DNA of 64,000 nucleotides from Acinetobacter gerneri DSM 14967 = CIP 107464 = MTCC 9824 (GCF_000368565.1 NZ_KB849539.1:171361-235360); one strand, 5' to 3'; numbered from the stretch's first letter, positions 16,822 through 26,942 are shown. Translations and numbers: made by a program. Notes: generated by a model from the sequence alone, not told the origin.

Positions 16822-16851
16822 ATGGATATATGTGAATATTGATATATCCAT
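16822..16851. promoter_or_regulatory. Inverted repeat before arsR
   Basis: ATGGATATAT (16822-16831) and ATATATCCAT (16842-16851) are perfect 10-bp inverted repeats with a 10-bp spacer, 20 bp before the arsR start. It is a candidate second operator for ArsR or an internal promoter control site. Confidence 0.45.
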
Positions 16852-16871
16852 ATGTCAGAGTGAGTGAGAGT

Positions 16872-17192
16872 ATGGATCAAATCAATTTCTTTAAATGTTT
16901 GGCTGATGAAACGCGATTCAATATCGTCATGTTGGTTCTTGGAAATAATGAACAGTGTGTTTGTGATTTGACTGAAAAACTACAACTCAGCCAACCCAAG
17001 ATTTCGCGGCATTTAGCCTTACTGCGTTCTTTAGGTCTGTTACAAGATCGACGTCAAGGGCAATGGGTCTATTACAGTCTCAATCCAAATTTACCTACTT
17101 GGTGCTTAGAGGTACTTAGTACCCTTAAAAATGCCAATTTACAGCCAAAAGTTGCACCATCATTTCAGCAAATTAATAGTTATTGCGAGTAG
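16872..17192 (+). CDS. arsR: ArsR-family arsenite-responsive repressor
   Basis: The 106-aa protein is a SmtB/ArsR winged-helix repressor. The sensing motif is QCVCDL, with Cys29 and Cys31 in the position of the classical ELCVCDL arsenite site. The recognition helix is LSQPKISRHLALLRSLGLL (about residues 38-56), followed by the wing RRQGQWVYYSLN. The ATG at 16872 follows GTGAGAG; the in-frame extension to 16839 overlaps an inverted repeat and is rejected. It lies between two arsenate reductase genes and probably represses the whole operon. Confidence 0.93.
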   Translation: MDQINFFKCLADETRFNIVMLVLGNNEQCVCDLTEKLQLSQPKISRHLALLRSLGLLQDRRQGQWVYYSLNPNLPTWCLEVLSTLKNANLQPKVAPSFQQINSYCE

Positions 17193-17198
17193 AACAAG

Positions 17199-17672
17199 AT
17201 GAAATTTCTTTTTTTGTGCACGGGAAATAGCTGTCGCAGCATCCTGTCAGAAGTGCTTTTTAACAGTCGTGCCCCAGAGGGTTGGAAAGCCTATAGTGCG
17301 GGCAGTAAGCCATCAGGGCAAGTACATCCATTGACTATTGAAACTCTGGAAAATTTAGGTCTTTCAACTGAAGGGTTGTGGAGTAAAACCATTGATGACT
17401 GCGAACAATATCAACCTGATGTGGTGATTACGGTTTGTGATTCAGCCGCTCAGGAAGCGTGTCCGCTTTATCTAGGTGGGGCAATCAAAGCACATTGGGG
17501 GCTGGCAGATCCTTCACATTTAGATTTACCCAAAGAAGAAAAACTCAAAGCATTCCAAGTTACCGTTGATCATATCAACCATCGCTTAGATGCATTGTTG
17601 GCACTCGATACAGCGCATATGTCTCGTCCTGAGTTGATAGCCGCGATTAATCAAATTTCGCATATTGAATGA
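17199..17672 (+). CDS. arsC: Arsenate reductase, LMW-phosphatase type
   Basis: The 157-aa protein belongs to the low-molecular-weight protein tyrosine phosphatase fold used by thioredoxin-coupled arsenate reductases. The P-loop is CTGNSCRS with nucleophile Cys7. Redox cysteines Cys80 and Cys88 lie in [12 protein letters not shown], and [11 protein letters not shown] carries the general-acid aspartate. It is a second, unrelated arsenate reductase in the same operon. The linked trxB gene could supply reducing power. It starts 7 bp after arsR. Confidence 0.9.
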   Translation: MKFLFLCTGNSCRSILSEVLFNSRAPEGWKAYSAGSKPSGQVHPLTIETLENLGLSTEGLWSKTIDDCEQYQPDVVITVCDSAAQEACPLYLGGAIKAHWGLADPSHLDLPKEEKLKAFQVTVDHINHRLDALLALDTAHMSRPELIAAINQISHIE

Positions 17673-17679
17673 GAATATC

Positions 17680-18723
17680 ATGGCTCAACAAAGATTATCC
17701 TTTCTAGATCGTAACCTCACGCTATGGATTTTCATTGCCATGGCGTTAGGCATTGCGATCGGTGTGTTCTTTCCGCAAGCCTCAGTGGCTTTGGATAAAA
17801 TGAGTGTGGATTCAGTCAATATTCCGATTGCAATCGGTTTGATTTTGATGATGTATCCACCTTTAGCAAAAGTGAACTATGCCACTTTGCCACAGGTATT
17901 CAAAGATAAGAAAACACTGACACTCTCCTTAGTACAAAACTGGCTTATCGCGCCTGTTTTGATGTTTGTTTTAGCGATCATCTTCCTGCATAACTATCCT
18001 GAATACATGACAGGCTTGATCTTGATTGGTTTAGCACGCTGTATTGCCATGGTTTTGGTTTGGAATGGTTTGGCCTGTGGTGATAACCAGTATGTTGCTG
18101 CATTGGTGGCTTTTAACAGTATCTTCCAGATTTTATTCTTCAGTACCTATGCTTGGTTGTTCCTGACCTTCCTACCACCCTATTTAGGTATTGCAGGACA
18201 GGTGATCAACGTTGATTTCTGGACCATTACCCATGCGGTACTGGTGTATTTAGGAATTCCATTTTTTCTTGGCTTTATGACCCGATTTATTTTGGTTCGT
18301 ACTAAAGGTTTGGCTTGGTATCTAAATACCTTTTTACCTAAGATTAGTCCGCTGAGTTTACTGGCTTTATTATTCACGATTGTGGCGATGTTTAGCCTTA
18401 AAGGAAACGATGTAGTGAGCTTGCCGATGGATGTCTTGCGTATTGCGATTCCATTGACGATTTACTTTATTGTGATGTTTTTCATTAGCTTCTTTATGAG
18501 TAAGTGGATGGGGAACGACTATGCTAAAACCACAGCTATTTCATTTACTGCCGCGGGAAATAACTTTGAACTCGCTTTAGCTGTCGCGATTGCAACCTTT
18601 GGTTTGGCTTCACCTGTCGCATTCACGACGGTGATTGGTCCACTGGTTGAAGTACCTGTGTTGATTGCTTTAGTGAGCGTGTCATTGTGGCTCAGAAAAA
18701 AGTTTTTTAAAGCAGAGGTGTAA
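17680..18723 (+). CDS. acr3: ACR3-type arsenite efflux transporter
   Basis: This 347-aa inner-membrane protein of the bile/arsenite/riboflavin transporter superfamily exports arsenite. It has about ten transmembrane helices. The family cysteine-containing segment is [24 protein letters not shown] (about residues 117-140), and the [20 protein letters not shown] segment lies near residue 290-310. The ATG at 17680 follows GAATGAGA and gives [14 protein letters not shown]; an upstream TTG at 17665 would overlap the arsC stop. The gene is often called arsB in such operons, but the protein is ACR3 type. Confidence 0.93.
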   Translation: MAQQRLSFLDRNLTLWIFIAMALGIAIGVFFPQASVALDKMSVDSVNIPIAIGLILMMYPPLAKVNYATLPQVFKDKKTLTLSLVQNWLIAPVLMFVLAIIFLHNYPEYMTGLILIGLARCIAMVLVWNGLACGDNQYVAALVAFNSIFQILFFSTYAWLFLTFLPPYLGIAGQVINVDFWTITHAVLVYLGIPFFLGFMTRFILVRTKGLAWYLNTFLPKISPLSLLALLFTIVAMFSLKGNDVVSLPMDVLRIAIPLTIYFIVMFFISFFMSKWMGNDYAKTTAISFTAAGNNFELALAVAIATFGLASPVAFTTVIGPLVEVPVLIALVSVSLWLRKKFFKAEV

Positions 18724-18728
18724 TTTCT

Positions 18729-19433
18729 ATGACTCTCCCAAATGTAGATATGAATCTTTTGGATCAACCTACTTTAGAAAAAGTACAGGCCAAAGCGCTA
18801 GATCATCCACCACGTATTTTACTGCTGTATGGTTCAAACCGTGAGCGTTCATACAGCCGATTGGCAGTGATGGAAGCAGGGCGTATCTTGGAGCAGTTTG
18901 GTGCCGAAGTAAAAATCTTTCATCCTAAAGGTTTACCTTTACCTGAAGATGCAGATATGGAACACCCAAAAGCCAAAGAACTACATGAGCTTTTGGCATG
19001 GTCGGAAGGCATGGTGTGGTGTTCACCTGAACGTCATGGTTCAATGAGTTCAATCTTTAAATCGCAGATTGATTGGATTCCATTGGCTGGTGGTGCGATT
19101 CGAGCAACACAAGGCAAGACTTTGGCCTTGATGCAGGTGAGTGGCGGTTCACAGTCTTTTAATAGCGTCAATCAAATGCGTATTTTAGGCCGTTGGATGC
19201 GCATGATCACCATTCCAAACCAATCCTCTATTCCTAAAGCTTTTTTAGAGTTTGAAGAAGATGGATGCATGAAACCCTCAGCTTTTTATGATCGAATTGT
19301 TGATGTCATGGAAGAGTTATATAAATTCACTTTGCTGACGCGTGGGCAGAGTCAGTACCTCACAAATCGTTATTCAGAACGAAAAGAGTCGGCAGAAGAA
19401 TTATCTAAGCGTGTCAATCAACGTAGCTTATAA
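18729..19433 (+). CDS. arsH: ArsH organoarsenical/NADPH-FMN oxidoreductase
   Basis: The 234-aa flavodoxin-like protein has the ArsH FMN-binding motif [14 protein letters not shown] (about residues 34-47) and the [23 protein letters not shown] block, which is diagnostic of ArsH. Family members use NADPH and FMN, and several oxidise trivalent organoarsenicals to less toxic pentavalent forms. The gene begins 5 bp after acr3 stops, so it is in the same operon. Length is typical. Confidence 0.95.
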   Translation: MTLPNVDMNLLDQPTLEKVQAKALDHPPRILLLYGSNRERSYSRLAVMEAGRILEQFGAEVKIFHPKGLPLPEDADMEHPKAKELHELLAWSEGMVWCSPERHGSMSSIFKSQIDWIPLAGGAIRATQGKTLALMQVSGGSQSFNSVNQMRILGRWMRMITIPNQSSIPKAFLEFEEDGCMKPSAFYDRIVDVMEELYKFTLLTRGQSQYLTNRYSERKESAEELSKRVNQRSL

Positions 19434-19444
19434 ACTTTAGGTGA

Positions 19445-20404
<960 letters not shown>

Positions 20405-20439
20405 AAGGCTCATTTAAATGCTTGAAAATTGTATGAAAT

Positions 20440-20475
20440 ACGCCCAGTCTGTTGAGCAGACTGGGCGTTATTTTG
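20440..20475 (+). terminator. Intrinsic terminator after trxB
   Basis: ACGCCCAGTCTG (20440-20451) pairs perfectly with CAGACTGGGCGT (20457-20468) around a TTGAG-type loop, followed by TATTTT. This 12-bp stem ends the arsenic operon and separates it from the downstream monooxygenase gene. Confidence 0.85.
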
Positions 20476-20505
20476 ATGATGACAATAAAGAATGGGAGAG
20501 AAGCT

Positions 20506-21582
20506 TTGACTCAATTACAAGCAGAAGTCGATGTGGTCATTATTGGTGGTGGTCAGGCAGCCCTTGCTACAGCTTATTTCCTCAAACGTAAGAAAATTCC
20601 ATTTATTATTCTGGATGACCAAGTTCAGGCAGGTGGTGCATGGCTCCATGCTTGGCAGTCGCTACGTCTTTTTTCTCCTAATACGTGGAGTTCGCTGTCG
20701 GGTTGGATGATGCCAACAACTGAACAAACCTACCCAACGCGAAATGAAGTGATTGACTACTTGTCGGCATACGAGCAACGCTATCAATTTCCGATTATTC
20801 GACCAGTTCATGTCGATCATATCGAACAAAAAGATGGCTATTTAGATGTGTATGCTGGCGATCAATATTGGCGAGCTAAAGCGGTGGTCAGTGCGACAGG
20901 GACATGGAGTCAGCCTTATATTCCGCATTATGAAGGACATGAACGATTTGAAGGATTACAAACGCATTCAGCACATTATGTAAATCCAGAGCCTTTTATA
21001 AATAAAAAAGTGATCGTGGTTGGTGGTGGTAACTCAGGGGCACAAATTTTTGCCGAAGTCTCAAAAGTTGCAGATACCACTTGGGTCACAGTAACACCAC
21101 CTCAATTTTTATCGGATGATGTTGATGGGCGTGTTTTATTTCTTCGGGCAACTGAACGTTTAAAAGCTCAACAGGAAGGTCGTGTGATTGATCAACCCGT
21201 TGGTGGTCTGGGTGATATTGTCATGATAGACAGTGTCAAAGAGGCCCGCGAACGTGGCGTACTACATAGTCGAGAGCCTTTTACCTCATTTGAGGAGCAT
21301 TCCGTTGTTTGGGCTAATGGTTCAACACAAGCTGTAGATGCTGTGATTTGGTGTACAGGGTTCAAAGCTTCACTGAATCATTTAAGAAGTCTTGATGTGG
21401 TAGAACCTGATCAGACGGTTGCAGTCAATGATGGACGCTCTATAAAAGTAAATAACCTTTGGTTGGTTGGCTATGGGGAGTGGACAGGCATGGCATCCGC
21501 TACACTCATTGGGATTTCTAGAACAGCAAGAGCAACGGTAGATCAAATAGCTGCTTACTTGGCTGAATCAAAGTTAAATTAA
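20506..21582 (+). CDS. arsO: ArsO-like flavin-containing monooxygenase
   Basis: The product (about 358 aa) has an FAD motif [19 protein letters not shown], an NADPH motif [16 protein letters not shown], and the layout of single-component flavin monooxygenases such as ArsO, which occur in arsenic operons; the substrate is unproven. Start choice: the frame is open back to 20452, but that segment overlaps the trxB terminator. ATGs at 20476/20479 lack a ribosome site. The TTG at 20506 stands right after GGGAGAG and gives [17 protein letters not shown], so it is preferred. Because of the terminator it may need its own promoter. Confidence 0.8.
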   Translation: MTQLQAEVDVVIIGGGQAALATAYFLKRKKIPFIILDDQVQAGGAWLHAWQSLRLFSPNTWSSLSGWMMPTTEQTYPTRNEVIDYLSAYEQRYQFPIIRPVHVDHIEQKDGYLDVYAGDQYWRAKAVVSATGTWSQPYIPHYEGHERFEGLQTHSAHYVNPEPFINKKVIVVGGGNSGAQIFAEVSKVADTTWVTVTPPQFLSDDVDGRVLFLRATERLKAQQEGRVIDQPVGGLGDIVMIDSVKEARERGVLHSREPFTSFEEHSVVWANGSTQAVDAVIWCTGFKASLNHLRSLDVVEPDQTVAVNDGRSIKVNNLWLVGYGEWTGMASATLIGISRTARATVDQIAAYLAESKLN

Positions 21583-21614
21583 TATAATATTTTTATTATT
21601 CAACTTAGGTACTC

Positions 21615-21926
21615 TTAAGATCTACAGTATAAGTCATACAAGGTTTGCATGATTTTTAATACACGTATATCCCTTAATTCATAAAAAATCTGTTTACCTT
21701 CTCGTCGTGTCGATACGAGCTTATTTTTTCTTAATACCGTAAGTTGTTGAGATAAGGTCGGTTGACTCACATTAGTGCGTATTTCAATTTGCTGCACATT
21801 CAATTCATCTTCTACCAAAACACATAAAATTTTAAGACGGTCAGGATTCGATAAGACCTTTAGGCAGTCAGTGACAAGATCGACTTTTGAAAGATCTATT
21901 TTCATTTGTAATTCATTGGTTTTCAT
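21615..21926 (-). CDS. SqrR/BigR-type persulfide-sensing ArsR-family repressor
   Basis: The 103-aa protein is an ArsR-family winged helix with recognition helix VSQPTLSQQLTVLRKNKLV and wing RREGKQIFYEL. It lacks the CVC arsenite motif. It has Cys35 (KILC) and Cys101 (YDLYC), 66 residues apart, the same spacing as I recall for the sensing pair of SqrR (Cys41/Cys107). That points to a persulfide or polysulfide sensor that de-represses sulfur-detoxification genes. An additional Cys21 is present. It is divergent from the YeeE/YedE operon starting at 22038, which it presumably controls from the 100-bp AT-rich intergenic region. Confidence 0.85.
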   Translation of the reverse strand: MKTNELQMKIDLSKVDLVTDCLKVLSNPDRLKILCVLVEDELNVQQIEIRTNVSQPTLSQQLTVLRKNKLVSTRREGKQIFYELRDIRVLKIMQTLYDLYCRS

Positions 21927-22028
21927 AAGCGTATCCTAAAAATCATCTTATTATTATACAAAAAAATAAAGTATCACTTGTATATTATTTAATTATATAA
22001 TATTAATTAGTATATTGTTTGTCGTGAT
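21927..22028. promoter_or_regulatory. Divergent promoter/operator region of sulfur operon
   Basis: This AT-rich 100-bp gap separates the SqrR-like gene from the operon starting at 22038. It contains overlapping partial palindromes built from TATTAT / ATAATA units (about 21981-22016). No single clear operator can be chosen by eye. Its position makes it the expected binding site of the repressor. Confidence 0.4.
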
Positions 22029-22037
22029 TTGAATTGT

Positions 22038-22454
22038 ATGTCTGACTATTTGACTTCCTTTATCGGTGGATTATTGCTAGGTGCCGCTGTAGTTGGCTAC
22101 CTATATGTACATGGTCGTATTGCTGGAATTAGTGGATTAGTTGCACAAATTCTAAACCCTCAAACGATATTTAGGACACCTGCTATTTGGTTTATGTCAG
22201 GTTTGATCATTATACCCTTCATTTATGGGCGATTTGTTCAGCCAGAAATTGAATTGAATACCAGTCCGTTGATGATGATCATTGCTGGACTATTGGTGGG
22301 TTTTGGGACACGCCTAGGTTCAGGCTGTACCAGTGGTCATGGCATTTGTGGAATCAGCCGCTTATCTAAACGTTCGATCCTAGCCACCATGATTTTTATG
22401 TTCGCTGGATTTGTTACGGTTTACATGATTCGCCATGTCACAGGAGCTTTCTAA
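22038..22454 (+). CDS. YeeE/YedE-family sulfur transport protein (PmpA-like)
   Basis: This 138-aa membrane protein with four hydrophobic segments carries the SGCTSGHGICG motif of the YeeE/YedE (TsuA/PmpA) family. Those proteins move thiosulfate or related sulfur species across the inner membrane. It is a half-size unit; the next gene encodes the complementary half. The ATG at 22038 gives MSDYLTSFIGGLLLG; a TTG at 22029 is also in frame. The next gene starts immediately after its stop. Confidence 0.85.
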   Translation: MSDYLTSFIGGLLLGAAVVGYLYVHGRIAGISGLVAQILNPQTIFRTPAIWFMSGLIIIPFIYGRFVQPEIELNTSPLMMIIAGLLVGFGTRLGSGCTSGHGICGISRLSKRSILATMIFMFAGFVTVYMIRHVTGAF

Positions 22455-22871
22455 ATGAAGAATTTTCTGGCTTTCATTTTCGGCGGTTTATTTTCTATAG
22501 GTTTGATGGTTTCTGGAATGTCTAATCCAGAAAAAGTTCTAAACTTCTTAGATTTGTTCGGTGATTGGGATGCGAGTCTAGCTTTCGTAATGATTGGAGC
22601 GATTATGGTTGCAATTATTCCTTTTCAAAAAGCAGTACGAAGTAAAGCACCCAAAACCGTATTTAATGAACCAATTGAATTACCAGGCAATCATGAAATT
22701 GATCCTAAACTGATCTCGGGCAGTCTTTTATTTGGTATTGGTTGGGGGATTGCTGGGATATGTCCTGCACCCAGTTTTACCTTGATTGGTCTTGGGCATT
22801 ATCAGGTTCTGTATTTTATTGTCGCGATGCTTGCAGGCGTCTTGCTTCACCGTAAGTGGACAGGAGCTTAA
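22455..22871 (+). CDS. YeeE/YedE-family second half (DUF6691, PmpB-like)
   Basis: The 138-aa, four-helix membrane protein contains the GIGWGIAGICPAPSF motif, the counterpart of the SGCTSGHGICG motif in the preceding half. The two halves are expected to act together as one transporter for reduced sulfur. There is no gap between the two genes, and the metallo-hydrolase gene begins only 2 bp after this stop, so they are co-transcribed. Confidence 0.85.
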   Translation: MKNFLAFIFGGLFSIGLMVSGMSNPEKVLNFLDLFGDWDASLAFVMIGAIMVAIIPFQKAVRSKAPKTVFNEPIELPGNHEIDPKLISGSLLFGIGWGIAGICPAPSFTLIGLGHYQVLYFIVAMLAGVLLHRKWTGA

Positions 22872-22873
22872 TC

Positions 22874-23746
22874 ATGTCAAATTCCCCTGTTGTAAAAGAT
22901 TTTTTTCATGAAGATACGAACACTTTCAGTTACGTGGTGAGTGATCCAGCTACCCAGTCATGTGCAATTATTGACAGTGTGCTGGACTATGATGCTGCAT
23001 CAGCCACAACTTCTACCACACATGCCGATCAGATCATTACCTATGTCAAAGCGCAGGGTTTAACAGTCGGGTGGATTTTAGAAACCCATGTTCATGCCGA
23101 TCATTTAACTGCTGCACAATATCTCAAAACCCAATTAGGCGGAAAAATCGCCATGAGTCAGAGAATTGCTGCGGTACAAGAGACCTTTGCTGCGATCTAT
23201 CATTTGGATATCAAACAGTGGAATACCCAGCAATTATTTGATTATTTGTTTGATGATCATGAGCAATTTCTAATTGGTTCAATCGAAGCATATAACATTC
23301 CCACTCCTGGACATACACCAGCCTGCTTGAGTTATGTCATCGGTGATGCCGTGTTTGTGGGCGATACCTTGTTTATGCCGGATTATGGTACGGCACGCTG
23401 TGATTTCCCAAGGGGAAGCGCGTCAATTCTTTTTGATTCAATACAAAGCTTATATCAATTGCCTGAGAAAACACGTGTATTTCTCTGCCATGATTATTTG
23501 CCAGAAAAGCGCGATACCTATATGTGTGAAACGGATATTCAGACTCAAAAAAATCAGAACATCCATATTCACGATAGCACGACCAAAGATGATTTTGTTG
23601 AAATGCGTAATAAACGCGATGCGGGTTTAAGTATGCCCAAACTGATTTTACCTTCGATACAGATCAATATGAAAGCAGGACAATTCCCTGAACCAGAAGA
23701 GAATGGTGTTTCTTATTTAAAGCTTCCACTTAATTACTTCAAATAG
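22874..23746 (+). CDS. MBL-fold persulfide dioxygenase-like hydrolase (Blh/ETHE1-like)
   Basis: The 290-aa protein has the metallo-beta-lactamase motif THVHADHLTAA (HxHxDH, about residues 76-86) and later metal ligands in PTPGHTPACLSY and VGDTLF. A C-terminal CHDY segment is also present. It resembles the Blh enzymes of BigR operons and the ETHE1 persulfide dioxygenases, which oxidise glutathione persulfide to sulfite. The ATG at 22874 follows AGGAGCTTA; the in-frame extension to 22856 overlaps the previous gene. The downstream sulfite exporter-like and rhodanese genes fit a sulfide oxidation route. Confidence 0.87.
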   Translation: MSNSPVVKDFFHEDTNTFSYVVSDPATQSCAIIDSVLDYDAASATTSTTHADQIITYVKAQGLTVGWILETHVHADHLTAAQYLKTQLGGKIAMSQRIAAVQETFAAIYHLDIKQWNTQQLFDYLFDDHEQFLIGSIEAYNIPTPGHTPACLSYVIGDAVFVGDTLFMPDYGTARCDFPRGSASILFDSIQSLYQLPEKTRVFLCHDYLPEKRDTYMCETDIQTQKNQNIHIHDSTTKDDFVEMRNKRDAGLSMPKLILPSIQINMKAGQFPEPEENGVSYLKLPLNYFK

Positions 23747-23811
23747 GCAAATTTTAAAATTAAACCACAAGTTTTGTTTAATTGGTTTGGTAAGAGAGGG
23801 TGACAGTAGCG

Positions 23812-24594
23812 ATGTGGATGCTAATACTTGAAGGCTTAGTCATCGGTGGTTTGCTAGGGTTAACAGGTGCCGGTGGTGGCATTCTGGCTGTACCCGCACT
23901 GATGGCAAGTCAAGGATGGACGGTCGCACAAGCTGCACCTGTTGGCTTGCTTGCAGTCACTTTATCTGCCTTGGTTGGAACATTTGAAGGCTTATTTAAG
24001 AAAATAGTACGCTATCGCGCTGCGCTTTGGATTGCACTGATCAGTATTCCTTCAGCACGTTATGGTGTGCATCTGGGAGGAATAATTTCTCCAGTATGGC
24101 TTACCTTGGCATTCAGTTTAGTCATGCTCGTGGTTGCTTACCGGATTTTTTTTAAAAAAGTGAATGACCATACAGGTGTGCTGTGTAAAGTTAACCAAAC
24201 AACTGGCCGTCTGATTTGGAACATGAAAACTGCATTGTCTCTCGGCGCCATTGGTGTCGTGGCAGGTTTATTGACCGGTTTGCTTGGGGTAGGTGGGGGA
24301 TTCGTGATTGTTCCAGCACTGAGTAAAGTAACTGATCTTGATATGCGCAGTATTGTTGCGACCTCGTTGATGCTTATTTTCCTGATAGGTGGTGTCAGCA
24401 TTTCAGCTCATATTTTAGATGGTTTTCAATACCCCGTTTCGGTCACGCTGACTTTCGTTTTAGCTTGCATGGCTGGGATGTTGATTGGTCGAAGTTTGAT
24501 GCCTTTAGTTAAGAATAGTCAAATCCAAAAGGTTTTTGCCATAACTGTCATAAGCGTAGCATTTTATTTAATTTCTACAGTCATCATAACTTAA
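23812..24594 (+). CDS. TauE/SafE-family sulfite exporter-like protein
   Basis: The 260-aa inner-membrane protein has about eight helices in two repeated halves. Each half begins with a glycine-rich motif (GLLGLTGAGGGILAVPAL and GLLTGLLGVGGGFVIVPAL), characteristic of the TauE/SafE family (DUF81). Members are proposed to export sulfite or organosulfonates. Start: ATG at 23812 after AGAGGG with normal spacing; a GTG at 23800 would also be in frame. It probably removes sulfite made by the upstream persulfide dioxygenase-like enzyme. Confidence 0.87.
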   Translation: MWMLILEGLVIGGLLGLTGAGGGILAVPALMASQGWTVAQAAPVGLLAVTLSALVGTFEGLFKKIVRYRAALWIALISIPSARYGVHLGGIISPVWLTLAFSLVMLVVAYRIFFKKVNDHTGVLCKVNQTTGRLIWNMKTALSLGAIGVVAGLLTGLLGVGGGFVIVPALSKVTDLDMRSIVATSLMLIFLIGGVSISAHILDGFQYPVSVTLTFVLACMAGMLIGRSLMPLVKNSQIQKVFAITVISVAFYLISTVIIT

Positions 24595-24694
24595 TACAAG
24601 CAAGAGATTAGAGCCAAATTTAAAAACTGCATTTTAAAGACATGAATATTTAATCAGAGACCAGATTTCTAAAGATCGGAAGAGGTAAAGAGTA

Positions 24695-25090
24695 ATGAAA
24701 ACAGCAGAACAATTAATTTCAATGGCAAAAAACCGAATTCAAGAAGTGACGGTCGCAGACTTACTTGAAGCTATGAAAAACCATAAAACCATTCTGATTG
24801 ATGTTCGGGAACCAGATGAATTTCAGGCGGCAGCGATAGACCGAGCCGTGAATTATCCTCGTGGTGTTTTAGAAATGAGAATTCACCAGCATCCTGTGGC
24901 GAGCCATCATTGCGATACCTTGCAAGCACTAGAACATCTTAAAGATCAGCCGATTTATTTGATTTGTGGGACGGGTGGCCGATCAGCTCTGGCTACAGAT
25001 ACTTTACAGAATATGGGATTTACTCAGGTGAAATCTGTTCAGGGGGGATTCCAAGCATGGCTAGAGCAGGGTTATCCAGTAGAGAAATAA
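24695..25090 (+). CDS. Rhodanese-like sulfurtransferase
   Basis: The 131-aa single rhodanese domain has IDVREPDEFQAAAI at the start (CH2A-like motif) and the active-site loop ICGTGGRSALA, with the persulfide-carrying cysteine near residue 93. VQGGFQAWLEQGYPV closes the domain. It transfers sulfane sulfur between thiols such as glutathione persulfide. It lies 100 bp after the TauE-like gene with GAAGAGGTAAAG as ribosome site. Confidence 0.9.
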   Translation: MKTAEQLISMAKNRIQEVTVADLLEAMKNHKTILIDVREPDEFQAAAIDRAVNYPRGVLEMRIHQHPVASHHCDTLQALEHLKDQPIYLICGTGGRSALATDTLQNMGFTQVKSVQGGFQAWLEQGYPVEK

Positions 25091-25145
25091 CCAGATTTCT
25101 ATTTTAAGTCTAACTTAAGTTTATGGACATTCAAGTGAGAAAATC

Positions 25146-25481
25146 ATGAAGTACAAAGAATTAACTCAAAATATTTCAGGCAGTTTAAAGACATTAGCGC
25201 AGGATTCTCCTGATTTAATGAAAAGTTTTAATCAATTGTCACAAGTTGCAATGCGAGATGGTGTTATTGATCCTAAAACCAAAGAACTGATTGCCTTAGC
25301 GATTGGTGTTGCAGCACGATGTGATAGCTGTATCGGTTTTCATGTCAGAACTCTAGTCAAATTGGGGATGACATTACAAGAGTTGGAAGAAGTACTTGGG
25401 GTTGCAGTTTATATGGGGGGAGGTCCTTCATTGATGTATGCGGCTAATGCATTGGAAGCATTTAAAGAATTTACAGCTTAA
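25146..25481 (+). CDS. Carboxymuconolactone decarboxylase/AhpD-family protein
   Basis: The 111-aa all-helical protein has the AhpD-type redox motif CDSCIGFH (about residues 59-66) with the conserved downstream histidine, followed by GMTLQELEEVLGVAVYMGG. Family members are thiol-dependent peroxidase-type proteins or decarboxylases. The CxxC form suggests a redox function. In this operon a role in persulfide or thiol chemistry is likely. The gene starts 55 bp after the rhodanese gene. Confidence 0.87.
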   Translation: MKYKELTQNISGSLKTLAQDSPDLMKSFNQLSQVAMRDGVIDPKTKELIALAIGVAARCDSCIGFHVRTLVKLGMTLQELEEVLGVAVYMGGGPSLMYAANALEAFKEFTA

Positions 25482-25505
25482 TTTTTTCAATCATTGGGAA
25501 AAGAT

Positions 25506-26126
25506 ATGAATCAGCATTGGGATAATCTTTATTCGCAAACACAGGATCTGTATGGCATTTCGCCCAATCATTTTATTCAACATATAGCAGATCAGGTTCC
25601 AGTTGTGGGAAAAACTCTTGCTATAGCAGAGGGTGAGGGGAGGAATATCCTTTATCTGGCTGATAAAGCGAAACAGCAAAATGATTCATTTTCGGCAGAA
25701 ATATGGGATTACTCAAAAGTTGCTTTGCAGCACTTATCTGCAAAAGCCCAACAAGCTGGTTTTGACTTCACACTTAGAAATATTGATCTCAATGATGTCG
25801 AATGGCCAAGAGAGCATTATCAAAATGTAATGTGTGTGTATGGGCATTTTGACGAAAATACTCAATTCAATGTTCTCACTGGGATTCGTCAAGCATTGAC
25901 AAACAATGGCTGGTTTATTGGAGAGCTTTATTCTAAAGAGCAGATTGATTATCAAACCGGTGGTCCGAAAGATATTAACTATTTGTACGATCCAATGTCG
26001 TTTCTTTCAGTATTTAAAAATGATCATCTTTATCATTTTTATGTGGGTGAGCAGGAACGTCATGAAGGCAAGTTACATAACGGAAAATGTCATGTAGTTC
26101 AATTTGCAATTCAAGTGAAGAAATAG
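25506..26126 (+). CDS. Class I SAM-dependent methyltransferase (TehB-like)
   Basis: The 206-aa protein has a Rossmann-type SAM-binding start (KTLAIAEGEGRNILYLA, about residues 34-50, with the GEGRN signature of the TehB-like group), an acidic loop near IWDYS, and a C-terminal strand pattern typical of class I methyltransferases. The substrate is unknown; relatives methylate small thiols or metalloids. The ATG at 25506 follows GGGAAAAGAT. It sits 24 bp after the AhpD-like gene and is likely part of the sulfur operon. Confidence 0.8.
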   Translation: MNQHWDNLYSQTQDLYGISPNHFIQHIADQVPVVGKTLAIAEGEGRNILYLADKAKQQNDSFSAEIWDYSKVALQHLSAKAQQAGFDFTLRNIDLNDVEWPREHYQNVMCVYGHFDENTQFNVLTGIRQALTNNGWFIGELYSKEQIDYQTGGPKDINYLYDPMSFLSVFKNDHLYHFYVGEQERHEGKLHNGKCHVVQFAIQVKK

Positions 26127-26191
26127 AGCGTAAAACGGTTCAAGCACGAGCATGGCTCACATGTTCATTTTATAAAAAAGAGAGGTTTATG

Positions 26192-26935
26192 ATGTCAACA
26201 CGTTTTAATAATAAAGTGGCTTTAGTTACAGGTGCGGGTTCGGGTATTGGGCGAAGCACGGCATTGCTTCTTGCTAAGCAAGGGGCAAAAGTTGTTGTTT
26301 CAGATATTAATCTTGATGCAGCTGAGAAAGTTGCAGCTGAAATTATGACTGCTGGCGGTCATGCTGTTGCGAATAAAACAGATACATCTCATCCTGAGGA
26401 AATGAAGCAAGCTGTTGAGTTTGCCGTGGAAAGCTTTGGGGCTCTTCATTTAGCCTTTAATAATGCGGGTATCTTAGGTGACGTCAATCCGATTGCTGAG
26501 TTGAGTATAGAGGCTTGGCGTAGAGTCATCGATATTAATTTGAATGCTGTTTTCTATGGGCTGCATTATCAGATTCCAGCAATACTTAAGTCAGGTGGTG
26601 GAGCGATTGTTAACACCGCATCAATCTTAGGTTTAGTCGGGACAAAGAACATTTCAGGATATGTTGCGGCGAAACATGGTGTGACTGGTCTGACAAAGAC
26701 TGCATCATTAGAGTATGCTGATCAAGGTATACGCATTAATTCAGTTCACCCTGGTTATATCCAAACCCCATTAATTGGAGAGTTTGAGGAATCAGAATTA
26801 GTGAAACTTCATCCAGTTGGCCGATTGGGTAAACCAGAAGAAGTTGCTCAAGTAGTGGCTTTTCTATTGTCTGATGAAGCTTCATTTGTGACCGGCAGTC
26901 AATATACTGTTGATGGTTCTTATACTTCACAATAA
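26192..26935 (+). CDS. Short-chain dehydrogenase/reductase
   Basis: The 247-aa protein is a classical SDR oxidoreductase. It has the cofactor motif TGAGSGIG (residues about 12-19), NNAG (about 90-93), catalytic Ser in NTASILG, and YVAAKHG with the catalytic Tyr and Lys. The C-terminal HPGYIQTPL block is also classical. NAD(P)-dependent; substrate unknown. The second of two adjacent ATGs (26192) has the better spacing from AGAGG. It is the last gene of this strand's run, followed by a terminator. Confidence 0.88.
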   Translation: MSTRFNNKVALVTGAGSGIGRSTALLLAKQGAKVVVSDINLDAAEKVAAEIMTAGGHAVANKTDTSHPEEMKQAVEFAVESFGALHLAFNNAGILGDVNPIAELSIEAWRRVIDINLNAVFYGLHYQIPAILKSGGGAIVNTASILGLVGTKNISGYVAAKHGVTGLTKTASLEYADQGIRINSVHPGYIQTPLIGEFEESELVKLHPVGRLGKPEEVAQVVAFLLSDEASFVTGSQYTVDGSYTSQ

Positions 26936-26942
26936 TAAATTA

